A DNA stretch of 24,124 nucleotides from positions 1-24,124 of the forward strand of contig CAKSZJ010000033.1 in NCBI GenBank assembly GCA_934525595.1, read 5' to 3'. Shown here piece by piece: positions 5,817 through 18,322 of this stretch (position 1 is its first letter; every line of letters begins with the position of its first letter). Source of the stretch: an uncultured Chiayiivirga sp. (lineage in GTDB: Bacteria > Pseudomonadota > Gammaproteobacteria > Xanthomonadales > Xanthomonadaceae). The notes under the pieces are model-generated. The model saw only the letters and a list, made by a program, of their open reading frames with translations, did no database searches and had not been told where the DNA came from. A program made the translations under genes and the position numbers.

Positions 5817-5835
5817 TGATGCGTCGCGTAATTCC

Positions 5836-7119
<1,284 letters not shown>

Positions 7120-7176
7120 GCCTGCCTTCGTCCCGCAAATTGCCTGACACGCCCCGAGGATAGCTCAGGGCGCAAT

Positions 7177-7199
7177 AAAAAAAGCGTGCCTTGCGGCAT
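7177..7199 (-). terminator. Weak terminator between clpP and clpX
   Basis: On the - strand the short stem TGCC-GCAA-GGCA is followed after three bases by seven T. The stem is only 4 bp, so partial termination after clpP is more likely than a full stop. Confidence 0.45.
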
Positions 7200-7261
7200 T
7201 TTCCCGTCCGGTGGCCCTTGCAAGCGCCGTATTGCCGGGGAAAACAGCCGCCTGGCCCGGA

Positions 7262-7882
7262 TCAGCCCGGCTTGACCGTGTCCTCGGGACGCCGCTCCAG
7301 CACCTCGTCGATCAGACCGTAGGCCTTGGCGTCCTGCGCGTTGAAGAACAGGTCGCGCTCGACGTCGCGCTCGATACGCTCCAGCGGCTGTCCTGTGTTG
7401 GCGGCGAACTCCTCGTTCAGGCGCCGACGCAGGTAGAGGATCTCGCGCGCCTGGATCTCGATGTCGGTGGCCTGGCCCTGCGCGCCGCCGTGCGGCTGGT
7501 GGATCATCACGCGCGAGTTGGGCAGTGCGAAGCGCTTGCCCCTGGTACCGGCGGCCAGCAGGAAGGAGCCCATGCTCGCAGCCTGACCAACCACCATCGT
7601 GCTGATATCGGGCTTGAGGAAGCGCATGGTGTCGTAGATCGCCAGGCCGGCCGTGACCACGCCGCCGGGACTGTTGATGTACAGGTTGATGTCCTTGTCG
7701 GGATTCTCCGACTCCAGGAACAGCATCTGTGCGATCACGACGTTGGCGACGTAGTCGTCGATCGGGCCGACGAGGAAGATCACCCGCTCCTTGAGCAGGC
7801 GTGAATAGATGTCATAGGCGCGCTCGCCGCGGCTGGTCTGTTCGACCACCATCGGCACCAGGTTCAGGCCCTGAACGTTCAT
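7262..7882 (-). CDS. clpP: ATP-dependent Clp protease proteolytic subunit ClpP
   Basis: ClpP is the tetradecameric serine protease chamber partnered by ClpX. The start at 7882 ([15 protein letters not shown]) is chosen because it has a GGGAG site about 10 bases upstream and gives the usual length of about 206 residues; a longer frame to 7924 would overlap tig. The catalytic triad is S103 (GQAASMGS), H128 (MIHQPHGG) and D177. The N-terminal [20 protein letters not shown] and the oligomerisation segment are typical. It lies 31 bases after tig in the conserved tig-clpP-clpX order. Confidence 0.98.
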   Translation of the reverse strand: MNVQGLNLVPMVVEQTSRGERAYDIYSRLLKERVIFLVGPIDDYVANVVIAQMLFLESENPDKDINLYINSPGGVVTAGLAIYDTMRFLKPDISTMVVGQAASMGSFLLAAGTRGKRFALPNSRVMIHQPHGGAQGQATDIEIQAREILYLRRRLNEEFAANTGQPLERIERDVERDLFFNAQDAKAYGLIDEVLERRPEDTVKPG

Positions 7883-7913
7883 TGGCTCGTACTCCCGAAG
7901 GGATGGCGCCGCC

Positions 7914-9227
7914 TCAGGCGGCACTGCCCTGATTCATGACGTCTTCGAAGCTCAGCATCGTGGTGCTGGCGTCGGCGTGGTCCGCGATCCAGTCGATGAC
8001 CTGATCCTCGATCACGCGGCTGCGCAGACCGTCCAGAAGTTGGGGGTCCTTGCGGTAAAGTTCAATGACCTGATCGGGCTCCTCATAGGTGGAAGCGATC
8101 AGCTGCATCACTTCCTGCAGACGCGCCGGATCCAGGCGGATGTTGTTCTGCCGCGCCAGCTCGCCCAGCAGTACAGCCGCCATCACGCGCTGCCTGGCCG
8201 TTTCCAGGAAAGACTCGAAGCTGACGTCTTCGGGAACCTTCTGCCCCTGCGAGCGCGCCTGTTCGACGGCCTGACGTGCCAGACCGCGCGCCTCGGCCTC
8301 GATCATGCGGCTCGGGACATCGAGGTCCGCGTGCGAGGCAAGCAGCTTGGCGATCACGTCGTTCTTCAGGCGCACCATCAGCGCGCCCTTGAGTTCGCGC
8401 TCCAGGTTGGAGCGGACTTCGGCGCGGAAGCGCTCGGTGCCGCCGTTCGGGATGCCGAAGGCGGCGAAGAATTCGTCATCGAGCTCCGGCAGCTTGGACT
8501 CGGAGACGCGCACCACCTTGACGTCGATCTTCGCCGCTTTCCCGGCCAGCGCCGGGTTGCGGTAATCGCCGGGGAAGGTGACTTCGACCGACTTCGAATC
8601 GCCCGCGCCGAGGCCGACCAGCTGCTCTTCCAGCTCGACCAGAATGCCGCCCGACCCGAGCACCGTGCCGGAGCGGTCCACGCCCTCGGCGGGAATGCGG
8701 CCCGCATCGGTGGTGAAGGCCACGGACTCGAACATCACCAGGTCGCCCTTCTGACCCGGGCGCTGGACGTCCTCCCAGGTGCGGCGCTGCTGGCGCAGGG
8801 TTTCGATCATGCGATCAATGTCGGCATCGACGACCTCGGCCACGGGACGCGTGATCTTCAATGCGGACACGTCGATGGCGCCGATCTCCGGCATCACTTC
8901 GAAGGTGGCCACATACTTGAACTCGCCGCCCTCGGGCAGGCCGGAGGTCTCGATCTGCGGCTGCACCGCGGGGCGCAGGTTCTCCTTATGTACCGCCTCG
9001 TTGAACGAGCGCTGGATCAGGTCGCCGACGGCTTCGTTGCGCACCTGCACGCCGAAGCGCTGCTCGATCACCTTGCCGGGCACCTTGCCGGGGCGGAAGC
9101 CCTTCAGGCGCACGGTGCGCGACAGCTCGTTCAGGCGCTGGCGGATGGTGGATTCCAGCTGGTCGGAGGGAACGCTGACGGTGAGCTTGCGGCCGAGCGT
9201 GCCGACGTTTTCGATGGAGACTTGCAT
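7914..9227 (-). CDS. tig: Trigger factor, ribosome-associated chaperone/PPIase
   Basis: Trigger factor binds the ribosome exit tunnel and folds nascent chains. The 437-residue protein has the ribosome-docking signature GFRPGKVP at residues 43-50. A PPIase (FKBP-like) domain lies at about 155-245 (starting [10 protein letters not shown]), and a long helical C-terminal domain carries the chaperone arms. The ATG at 9227 is preferred over GTG 9233 because GAGGAG is correctly spaced only for the ATG. It follows tRNA-Leu by 137 bases and precedes clpP by 31. Confidence 0.97.
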   Translation of the reverse strand: MQVSIENVGTLGRKLTVSVPSDQLESTIRQRLNELSRTVRLKGFRPGKVPGKVIEQRFGVQVRNEAVGDLIQRSFNEAVHKENLRPAVQPQIETSGLPEGGEFKYVATFEVMPEIGAIDVSALKITRPVAEVVDADIDRMIETLRQQRRTWEDVQRPGQKGDLVMFESVAFTTDAGRIPAEGVDRSGTVLGSGGILVELEEQLVGLGAGDSKSVEVTFPGDYRNPALAGKAAKIDVKVVRVSESKLPELDDEFFAAFGIPNGGTERFRAEVRSNLERELKGALMVRLKNDVIAKLLASHADLDVPSRMIEAEARGLARQAVEQARSQGQKVPEDVSFESFLETARQRVMAAVLLGELARQNNIRLDPARLQEVMQLIASTYEEPDQVIELYRKDPQLLDGLRSRVIEDQVIDWIADHADASTTMLSFEDVMNQGSAA

Positions 9228-9364
9228 GGTCACTCCTCAAGGGTTTCGCGCCGCCGCCCGCATCGAGCCACGACACCTGAAATCGGGCCGGCCATGATGC
9301 CCGGCACGGCCGCGATGCGCCACTGTCGGCGTTCACGGAATACGGGCCAGCCAACCGGTCGGAA

Positions 9365-9449
9365 TGGTGCGAAAGGAGAGACTCGAACTCTCACGGGTTG
9401 CCCCACTGGAACCTAAATCCAGCGCGTCTACCAGTTCCGCCACTCTCGC
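9365..9449 (-). tRNA. tRNA-Leu (anticodon TAG)
   Basis: 85 bases with the long variable arm of class II tRNAs. The acceptor is GCGAGAG/CTTTCGC, the anticodon stem-loop is CTGGA-TTTAGGT-TCCAG and CCA is encoded. It is the last tRNA before tig. Confidence 0.95.
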
Positions 9450-9531
9450 AACGCACACGCACCCCTGCGCCGCCGCGAACCCGGAAAACCGGTCTTGGAA
9501 GCGAGGAGTGACGAAGCCTGGGAGGAGGAGA

Positions 9532-9607
<76 letters not shown>

Positions 9608-9666
9608 ATCGTATTCAAACTGCCGCCCTTGGCGGCTTCGACCCGGCATTATGCCGCATCGAGAGG

Positions 9667-9743
<77 letters not shown>

Positions 9744-9848
9744 CACAGCATGCGGATCCTTCCGCAGCAGCCCGCACATCCATGCACAGACTTTTCAACA
9801 TAGACACCGATCCGGACCTGCCCCGAGAAAGGCGACTGCTCCGCACCG

Positions 9849-9925
9849 TGGCGCGCCCGACAGGAATCGAACCTGTAACCCCCGGCTTAGAAGGCCGGTG
9901 CTCTATCCGGTTGAGCTACGGGCGC
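9849..9925 (-). tRNA. tRNA-Arg (anticodon TCT)
   Basis: 77 bases with acceptor GCGCCCG, anticodon stem-loop CCGGC-CTTCTAA-GCCGG, T loop GTTCGAT, discriminator G and encoded CCA. Confidence 0.95.
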
Positions 9926-9982
9926 ATCGGGAAATGATAGCGCACCGCCTTCGGCGGATCGGGCTTGGGGTCGCAGGGTCCG

Positions 9983-10059
9983 TGGTCGGGGCAGAGGGAT
10001 TCGAACTCTCGACATCCAGCTCCCAAAGCTGGCGCTCTACCAGGCTGAGCTATACCCCG
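9983..10059 (-). tRNA. tRNA-Pro (anticodon TGG)
   Basis: 77 bases with acceptor CGGGGTA/TGCCCCG, anticodon stem-loop CCAGC-TTTGGGA-GCTGG and encoded CCA. It is the first tRNA after the promoter at 10106-10134. Confidence 0.95.
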
Positions 10060-10105
10060 GCGGCGTCGCGGACACGACGTAAAAAAACACCCAGAAGGGT
10101 CGCGC

Positions 10106-10134
10106 ATCTTACGCAGCGTGCGCGGGCCAGTCAA
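10106..10134 (-). promoter_or_regulatory. Sigma70-type promoter of the tRNA cluster
   Basis: On the - strand TTGACT (10129-10134) and TAAGAT (10106-10111) are separated by 17 bases. A GC-rich discriminator (GCGCGACC) follows. It lies about 50 bases upstream of tRNA-Pro and would drive Pro-Arg-His-Lys-Leu, possibly running into tig. Confidence 0.8.
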
Positions 10135-10195
10135 TCAGGAAGCAACCCGGAGTCCATCGTCCCAGCGAGGAACCGCTGTCGCGCGCACCCTCGCG

Positions 10196-10222
10196 AAAAG
10201 CCCGTGCCTTGCGCTTGCGGGC
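10196..10222 (-). terminator. Probable terminator after the outer-membrane protein gene
   Basis: On the - strand GCCCG and CGGGC pair across 13 bases and are followed by TTTTCG, about 20 bases after the stop. The loop is long for a terminator. Confidence 0.4.
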
Positions 10223-10240
10223 CTTCCGAAAAGCACCGCC

Positions 10241-10978
10241 TCAGAACTCATAGGCGAGCGAGAGCACGGTGCGCGAACCGGCCAGGTGACGCTCGCCCAG
10301 CGACTCGGCGAGCGTGTCGTTGTAGCCAGAGGTGTTGATATGGCTCAGCCTGGCCGCGATGGGGCCGAAGCTGCGAGAGAGGGAGACCTGGTAATCGTTG
10401 TAGGCCCCGCCCAGCTCGCTGCCGATGTCGTAGCGACCGACGGCGGCGCCCAGCGCGAAGCCGGAGTCCCCCAGATCCCAGGTGCCAGCAAGCCCCAGGT
10501 ACAGGCCCTCATGGCCGAGGTTGGCCGCATCGTCGGACCAGGTGACGGAGGCCACGTAGTTCTCGCCCAGCTCGAACTCGGCGGTGAACTCGTTGAAGTC
10601 CTGGTCGAAGTCGTCCTTGGAGCCGGGATAGAAGGTGCGGGTGTAGTCGAGATTCAACGTCACCTGCTCGCCGAGCGCCACGCTCCAGCCGAAGTAAAGA
10701 TTGGCTTCGTAGCTGATGCCGTCATCCCAGTCCTCGCCCGGTGGCACGAAGTCCACGCCCCAGAACTCGCCGCCGGCAAAGAAGCCCGACTCGTGTTCAG
10801 TCTCCAGCACCAGGTGCCAGGTGGGATCTTCCTGGGTCTGCGATACGCCATGCCAGACGTAATCACTGGCCAGACCGATCTCGCCGCTCAGCGACCAGGG
10901 CGACGCGTCCTGCGCGAACGCGGGAACGGCGGAAAACGCGAGCGCCACGGCGGCGGCAAGGCTGGAAAGGGGCGACAT
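10241..10978 (-). CDS. TIGR02001-like outer-membrane beta-barrel protein
   Basis: A 245-residue protein with an N-terminal signal peptide (about residues 1-22, cleavage after AFA). The mature part matches the TIGR02001 type: SGEIGLASDYVWHGVSQT at the start, alternating aromatic beta strands (YEANLYFGWSVAL, VTLNLDYTRTFY), and a terminal aromatic SLAYEF recognised by the Bam machinery. The function of this family is not established; it is predicted to sit in the outer membrane. The signal peptide has no basic residue in its n-region, which is unusual, but no in-frame upstream start exists. A GGAG site precedes the ATG. Expressed alone, away from the kinase/sigma operon upstream. Confidence 0.8.
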   Translation of the reverse strand: MSPLSSLAAAVALAFSAVPAFAQDASPWSLSGEIGLASDYVWHGVSQTQEDPTWHLVLETEHESGFFAGGEFWGVDFVPPGEDWDDGISYEANLYFGWSVALGEQVTLNLDYTRTFYPGSKDDFDQDFNEFTAEFELGENYVASVTWSDDAANLGHEGLYLGLAGTWDLGDSGFALGAAVGRYDIGSELGGAYNDYQVSLSRSFGPIAARLSHINTSGYNDTLAESLGERHLAGSRTVLSLAYEF

Positions 10979-11105
10979 CGAAGGTTCTCCGGCGGGATAT
11001 GTATGAAAAAAACGCGGCTACATTACCGAAGGAACCGGCGCGACAGAAGCACCGCGCGATCATCGCCTGCCGCCGCGCCATGCCGCGACTCGCGCCAGGG
11101 CGCCC

Positions 11106-11662
11106 TCAGCCCATCGCGTCCAGCTCGCGCAGCAGCCAGGCGCGGGCGATGCGCCACTCGCGCTGCACGGTGCGCACCGAAACATCCAACACCTCGGCGG
11201 TTTCCTCCTGCGACAGGCCGGCGAAGAAGCGCAGCTCGACGATGCGTGCCTGGCGCGGATCGATGCGTTCCAGGGTGTTGAGCGCGTCGTCCAGCGCCTC
11301 GGGCTGCTCATCCACCGGAAGCGCTTCACCCAGATGCGTGAGCGTGGCCTGCTCCACCAGCCCGAGTTTCTGGCGCGCCTGACGCCGCCGCGCCGCATCG
11401 ATCAGCACGTGCCGCATGGTGCGTGCGGCCAGGCCCAGGGCATGCTGGCGGTTGACCAGCTCGGGCGGGTGCCGGGCTCCGAACAGGCGCAGGAAGCACT
11501 CGTTGACCAGCTCGGTGGCACTCAGCGAGCGCGGCCCGCGCTCGCTGCGCAGCTGCGCGGCAGCCAGATCGTGCATGGCCGCATACAGCAGTCGAACCAC
11601 CTCTTCGCGCGCCTGCGCGTCACCGGCGTTGAGTGCCGGCAGCAGGGCGGTGATGTCGGGAA

Positions 11663-11666
<4 letters not shown>
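11106..11666 (-). CDS. ECF-type RNA polymerase sigma factor (TIGR02999-like)
   Basis: A 186-residue sigma factor. Region 2 includes SLSATELVNECFLRLFG and AARTMRHVLIDAARRRQA. Region 4 is RIVELRFFAGLSQEETAEVL followed by the recognition helix VSVRTVQREWRIARAW. It would redirect RNA polymerase to a target set, possibly the divergent secreted protein. No anti-sigma factor is visible; instead its ATG overlaps the stop of a Ser/Thr kinase gene (ATGA at 11663-11666). This suggests control by phosphorylation or by the kinase's sensor part. This sigma subfamily is often found with such kinases. Confidence 0.9.
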
Positions 11667-14104
<2,438 letters not shown>

Positions 14105-14281
14105 CCCATCGAACGGCAAGTTGCGCCGTCTCCCTTTCAGTGCACCGGCGGATTCCCATCGAGTATATCCAGCCCCCTGAGCGCCGATGGCGGGTTTTTG
14201 CACCCTGCTGCGCAATGACAAGGAAATCGCCGCGTACTGCCTCGTGCAGGCCGGTTTCCCAGTGCCGCCGGAGACACCGCC
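14105..14281. promoter_or_regulatory. Divergent intergenic region, kinase/sigma operon versus secreted protein
   Basis: 177 bases between divergent genes must hold both promoters. On the - strand a TATACT (14162-14167) could be the kinase -10, but no good -35 is seen. On the + strand a GGAG lies about 10 bases before the ATG at 14282. No clear ECF-type promoter was identified by eye. Confidence 0.35.
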
Positions 14282-17005
14282 ATGAGCTTCCACTGCCATC
14301 AAACCTTCCGCGCCCTGCTGGCGCTGCTGCTGTTTTCCTGCGCCGGCGCCGCACAGGCGGCGATCTGCCGGGTCACGGCCACGGGAACAGGCGATGGCAG
14401 CGACTGGCCGCAGGCCGCCTCGCTGCAGAACGCGCTCGCCAGCCCCACGTGCACCGACATCTGGGTGGCGCAGGGCACCTACACGCCGGACGGCGGCAGC
14501 GGCAACCGCACGGCGCACTTCGCCATCGCGCGGAACCTGCGCCTGTACGGTGGCTTTTCCGGCAGCGAGACGAGCTTCGAAGAGCGCGCCAGCACCGACC
14601 CGACGCTGACGATCCTCTCGGGCGAGATCGGCGACCCGGCAGAAGCTGGGGACAACAGCTACAAACTGCTGCTGATCGATGCGCGCGCCGTCACCGGAGG
14701 CATCACCGCCGCCACCGTGATCGACGGTTTCACCCTGCGCGACGCCTATGGCGATGGCAACTTCCCCAACAACCTCGGCAGCGCCCTGCTGTGCCGCTCC
14801 AACCGCGCCGACTGGCCGTGCTCGCCGACGCTGACGCGCCTGCATTTCATCCGGAATTACGCGATCAATGGCGGCGCCATCGGCCTGTTCGTCGAGTGCT
14901 GCCTGACCCAGGGAGGCGGCGTCTCCTCGCCGACGATTTCCGACACCGTGTTCACCGGCAACAGCGCGCAGAGGAGCGGCGGTGCGCTCTACGCGATGAC
15001 GCAGGGGCCAGGCAGCCGCATCGCGCCAACCATCGAGCGCACCCTCTTCCTGGACAACGCAGCGCACCTGGGCACCACCATCGGTCCCGGCGGCGGCGCC
15101 ATTTACGTCTCGGCGGGCGGACAAAGCGGCATCATCGACCTGGATATCCGCAACGCAACCTTCGTCGGCAACCGTTCGCCCATGGGCAGCCATTCGTCCA
15201 ACAGCTACGGGCGCGGCGGGGCGATCTACAACGACGGCTTGGGCGGCACCTCGAAGATCCGCCTGGATCACGTCACGTTTTCCGGCAACAAGGCGAGCTT
15301 CCAGGGCGAGCCCGAATACGCCGGCCAGGCGATCTATGCCTTCAGCACAGGCGCATCGACGCTCATCACGCGCTCCATCATCGCCGATGCCCATGCGTTT
15401 CGCCGCGAAAACAGTGCGTCCATCACGCTGCAGGACAGCGTCGTGCCACCCGGCGCGCCCTGCCCGACCCATGCCGCCTGCATCGACATCATTGAAGGCG
15501 ACCCGCTACTGGGCCTCCTGCAGGACAACGGCGGCGACACGCCTACGATGCTGCCGGATCGCGGCGGCGCGGGAGTGGACGCGGTGGACTGCGGCGATGC
15601 GTCCACCGACCAGCGCGGCATCACCCGCCCGCAAGGCGCACGCTGTGATGCCGGCGCGGTGGAACACCGCATGCGCACCATGACCTTGGACGTGGATGGC
15701 CAGGGCAGCATCGCCGTCTGGCTGCACCCGGGCGGCGGCAGCGTTCCCACCTGCACGGGAACCGATGCCCCGTGCACCTTCGCCTATGGCGAAAACGAAG
15801 ACCCCCAGCCGAAATTCACCTTCACTGCCTCGCCCGGTACCGGCTGGGAGTTCGATCAGTGGAGCGGCGACTGCACAGTGGACGACACCGATCCCCAGCA
15901 GGCCCATGTGACGCTCGACGACGATCGTTCCTGCACGGCCCGCTTCGCGCTGAAGCACTACGTGGTCACGTTCGCGGCCGACCCTGTCGGCAGCGGCTCG
16001 CTCGCGGCACAAGGCGGGATCGACCCCGATGACGTACCGCACGGCACCGCGCTCGATCTGATCGCCACGCCCCACCCCGGGTGGAACACCGCCGACCCCG
16101 CGCTTTACCCGCCCGTTTCGAGCTGCGGCACCGCAACGGGCGCGACGCTGCAACCCGACGGCACCCTGGAATTCAGCCTCCCGCCCATCCTCGGTGAATG
16201 CTCCGTCATCGCCCGCTTCGCCAACCAGCCTCCCGGCTTCGAGGTGCCTGATGCCCACGTCACCGCGCTGGTAAACGGCGCACCCGTCGCCATCGCCGAC
16301 TGGGCCACCGACATCCGCAACGGCGACGCGCACGACCCCGCGCAATCCGTGCAATTCCACCTAGACCCGATCGGCACGACTCCGCCGGGGGCGCAGTTGT
16401 TCCCGCCCGGCGGCACTCCGACCCTCGATGCCGATGGCACGCTGCGCTTCACCCCCGGCCCGGACACCGGCAGTGCCATGTTCCATGTGGTGCTGAGCGA
16501 CGACGCCGGCAGCGACAACGGCGGCAACGACACCTCGACCGCGGCGCTGCTGTTCATCACTCTGACCCAGGCCGCCACCGACCTTTCGATCCACGCCGAG
16601 GTGCCGGCCACGTTCAACTACCCCGGCGACCGCATCCACTTCGCCCTGCGCGTAGAAAACGCCGGCCCATACGCTGCCGAGCAGGCGCGCATGCAGTGGG
16701 CGCCGCCGCTGGAACTGGATCTGGCCGGCATCGAATGGATCTGCGAGCCGTCGGGCGCGGCCCTCTGCACGGCCAGCGGCAACGGCGCCATCGACGATGG
16801 CATCGACATACCCGCCAACGGCGCCCTGCACTATCTGATCCAGGCCACCCTGCCCACGCCGTCTCCCGCAGAAATCCACGCCCAGGCGCAGGTCGTTTCC
16901 GGCCCGGATCAGGCCGACCCCGACCCCAGCGACGACACCGTCACCTGGCACGTCCACATCGAAGGTCTGTTCAAGGATGGCCTGGAGGAGGACGAGGCCC
17001 GCTGA
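14282..17005 (+). CDS. Large secreted right-handed beta-helix protein with bacterial-repeat and DUF11-like domains
   Basis: A 907-residue secreted protein. The signal peptide is residues 1-26 (LLALLLFSCAGAAQA). The region to about residue 460 is a parallel beta-helix of the choice-of-anchor Q type, with recurrent SGGALY, GGAIYV and GGAIYND turns and a closing GAVEHR. Two bacterial-repeat-like domains follow, with paired cysteines (EFDQWSGDCTVDD, CTARFALKHYVVTF). Next come an Ig-like segment starting NQPPGF and a DUF11-like domain (TDLSIHAEVPATFNYPGD). The C-terminus reads GLFKDGLEEDEAR, close to the LFxDGFE tail of many Lysobacterales secreted proteins. Its role may be surface adhesion or polysaccharide binding; no catalytic residues were identified. 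It is divergent from the kinase/ECF sigma operon and a plausible target of it. Confidence 0.75.
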   Translation: MSFHCHQTFRALLALLLFSCAGAAQAAICRVTATGTGDGSDWPQAASLQNALASPTCTDIWVAQGTYTPDGGSGNRTAHFAIARNLRLYGGFSGSETSFEERASTDPTLTILSGEIGDPAEAGDNSYKLLLIDARAVTGGITAATVIDGFTLRDAYGDGNFPNNLGSALLCRSNRADWPCSPTLTRLHFIRNYAINGGAIGLFVECCLTQGGGVSSPTISDTVFTGNSAQRSGGALYAMTQGPGSRIAPTIERTLFLDNAAHLGTTIGPGGGAIYVSAGGQSGIIDLDIRNATFVGNRSPMGSHSSNSYGRGGAIYNDGLGGTSKIRLDHVTFSGNKASFQGEPEYAGQAIYAFSTGASTLITRSIIADAHAFRRENSASITLQDSVVPPGAPCPTHAACIDIIEGDPLLGLLQDNGGDTPTMLPDRGGAGVDAVDCGDASTDQRGITRPQGARCDAGAVEHRMRTMTLDVDGQGSIAVWLHPGGGSVPTCTGTDAPCTFAYGENEDPQPKFTFTASPGTGWEFDQWSGDCTVDDTDPQQAHVTLDDDRSCTARFALKHYVVTFAADPVGSGSLAAQGGIDPDDVPHGTALDLIATPHPGWNTADPALYPPVSSCGTATGATLQPDGTLEFSLPPILGECSVIARFANQPPGFEVPDAHVTALVNGAPVAIADWATDIRNGDAHDPAQSVQFHLDPIGTTPPGAQLFPPGGTPTLDADGTLRFTPGPDTGSAMFHVVLSDDAGSDNGGNDTSTAALLFITLTQAATDLSIHAEVPATFNYPGDRIHFALRVENAGPYAAEQARMQWAPPLELDLAGIEWICEPSGAALCTASGNGAIDDGIDIPANGALHYLIQATLPTPSPAEIHAQAQVVSGPDQADPDPSDDTVTWHVHIEGLFKDGLEEDEAR

Positions 17006-17040
17006 CAGGGAATTCACCGCGCTGCGGAAAGCCCCACCCG

Positions 17041-17069
17041 TTGACAGCCCAGCCCATGCTCCCGAACAT
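17041..17069 (+). promoter_or_regulatory. Candidate promoter of the polyamine transporter operon
   Basis: TTGACA (17041-17046), 17 bases, then GAACAT (17064-17069). The -35 is consensus and the -10 is weak (3 of 6), which suggests activator dependence. A GCGGC/GCCGC hairpin (17076-17090) lies in the leader before the ATG. Confidence 0.45.
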
Positions 17070-17114
17070 GCGGCGCTGCGGCGGTGTGCCGCGCTTTCCC
17101 TGGGGAACACCGGA

Positions 17115-18251
17115 ATGAATGCGATCAAACCCCTGGCGCTGCTCGCAGCCAGCCTGATGCTGGCCGCCTGCGGCAGCGACAAGGCGCAGGATGCGTCACC
17201 CCCCGCCGCGCCCGGCGCCGAGGCCAAGGTGCTGCACGTCTACAACTGGTCTGACTACGTGGCGGAAGACACGATCGCGCGCTTCCAGAAGGAAACCGGC
17301 ATCAAGGTCGTGTACGACGTGTACGACTCCAACGAGATGCTGGAAGCCAAGCTGGTCACCGGCGGCTCGGGATACGACGTGGTGTTCCCCTCCGCGCGTC
17401 CGTTCGCGCAGCGCCAGATCGCCTCGGGCATCTACGCCACGCTCGACAAGGCCAGACTGCCGCACCTGTCCAACATCGACCCGGCGCTGCAGGAGGCACT
17501 GGCGGACATCGATCCGGGCAATGCCCACGTGGTGCCCTACATGTGGGGCACCACCGGCCTTGGCATCAACGTGGCCAAGGTGAAGGAAGCGCTGGGCGAG
17601 ACCGCCGAGCTCGGCTCCTGGAGCCTCCTCTTCGACCCGGCCAACGCCGCCAAGCTCGCCAAGTGCGGCATCAGCGTGCTCGATGACGACCAGGAAACCT
17701 TCTCGGCCGCGCTGATCTGGCTGCAGCAGGATCCAAACTCGCAGGATCCCGCGCAGATCGCGGCGGTCAAGCAGGCCTATGCCGCGATCCGGCCGCACAT
17801 CCGCTATTTCAACTCGTCCAAGTACATCGACGATCTCGCCAACGGCGACCTCTGCCTGGCGATGGGCTATTCCGGCGACGTGTTCCAGGCTCGCGACCGC
17901 GCCGAGGAAGCCGGCAACGGCGTGGAAATCGACTACATCATCCCCGCGGAAGGGGCGGTGCGCTGGTTCGACCTGATGGCCATCCCGAAGGATGCGCCGC
18001 ACCCCAGCAACGCGCACGCCTTCATCGACTTCCTGATGCAGCCGGAGATCATCGCCAGCATCAGCGACTACGTGGGCTACGCCAACCCGAACACCGCCGC
18101 GCTGTCGCTGATGGATCCGGACATCGCCCAGAACCCGGGGGTGTATCCCCCCGAAGAGATCGTCGCCCGGTTCGTCGATCCGGTCTCGCTCCCCGAATCC
18201 CTGCAGCGCGAGCGCGTGCGCGCCTGGACGTCGATCAAGAGCGGCCAATAA
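17115..18251 (+). CDS. potF: Polyamine (putrescine-type) ABC transporter substrate-binding lipoprotein
   Basis: A 378-residue PotF/PotD-family periplasmic binding protein. The ATG at 17115 gives a proper lipoprotein signal with lipobox LAAC (Cys19); earlier in-frame starts do not. Family signatures: VLHVYNWSDYVAEDTIARFQ at the mature N-terminus, YDVVFPS, then NGDLCLAMGYSGDVFQA and GAVRWFDLMA. The two aspartates equivalent to the PotF ligand residues (GYSGD, WFD) are kept, while the neighbouring PotF tryptophan is Tyr. This is my alignment from memory. The C-terminus ends RAWTSIKSGQ, like PotF. Putrescine preference is inferred from PotF resemblance; spermidine binding is possible. It is the first gene of the pot operon. 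Confidence 0.92.
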   Translation: MNAIKPLALLAASLMLAACGSDKAQDASPPAAPGAEAKVLHVYNWSDYVAEDTIARFQKETGIKVVYDVYDSNEMLEAKLVTGGSGYDVVFPSARPFAQRQIASGIYATLDKARLPHLSNIDPALQEALADIDPGNAHVVPYMWGTTGLGINVAKVKEALGETAELGSWSLLFDPANAAKLAKCGISVLDDDQETFSAALIWLQQDPNSQDPAQIAAVKQAYAAIRPHIRYFNSSKYIDDLANGDLCLAMGYSGDVFQARDRAEEAGNGVEIDYIIPAEGAVRWFDLMAIPKDAPHPSNAHAFIDFLMQPEIIASISDYVGYANPNTAALSLMDPDIAQNPGVYPPEEIVARFVDPVSLPESLQRERVRAWTSIKSGQ

Positions 18252-18272
18252 GCCCGCATTTCCCCTTGCCCT

Positions 18273-18302
18273 CGTCCGCCGGCATCCCCGTGCCGGCGGA
18301 CG
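18273..18302 (+). terminator. Strong intercistronic hairpin between potF and potG
   Basis: A perfect 12-bp stem CGTCCGCCGGCA / TGCCGGCGGACG with loop TCCCCG is followed by CCTTTTCC. It is placed between the binding-protein gene and the rest of the operon. It may act as an attenuator or mRNA-stabilising hairpin that keeps potF expression above that of the membrane genes. Confidence 0.65.
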
Positions 18303-18322
18303 CCTTTTCCGGAGGCCGCCTG

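Noticed and set aside
14105..15472. N-terminal extension of the kinase frame to 15472 (1269 codons)
   Set aside because: This part lies antisense to the secreted protein gene, which has a signal peptide and domain structure. The kinase family start fits ATG 14104.
17070..17114. Riboswitch in the pot operon leader
   Set aside because: Only a 5-bp hairpin is present and the leader is about 40 bases; no known riboswitch architecture fits.
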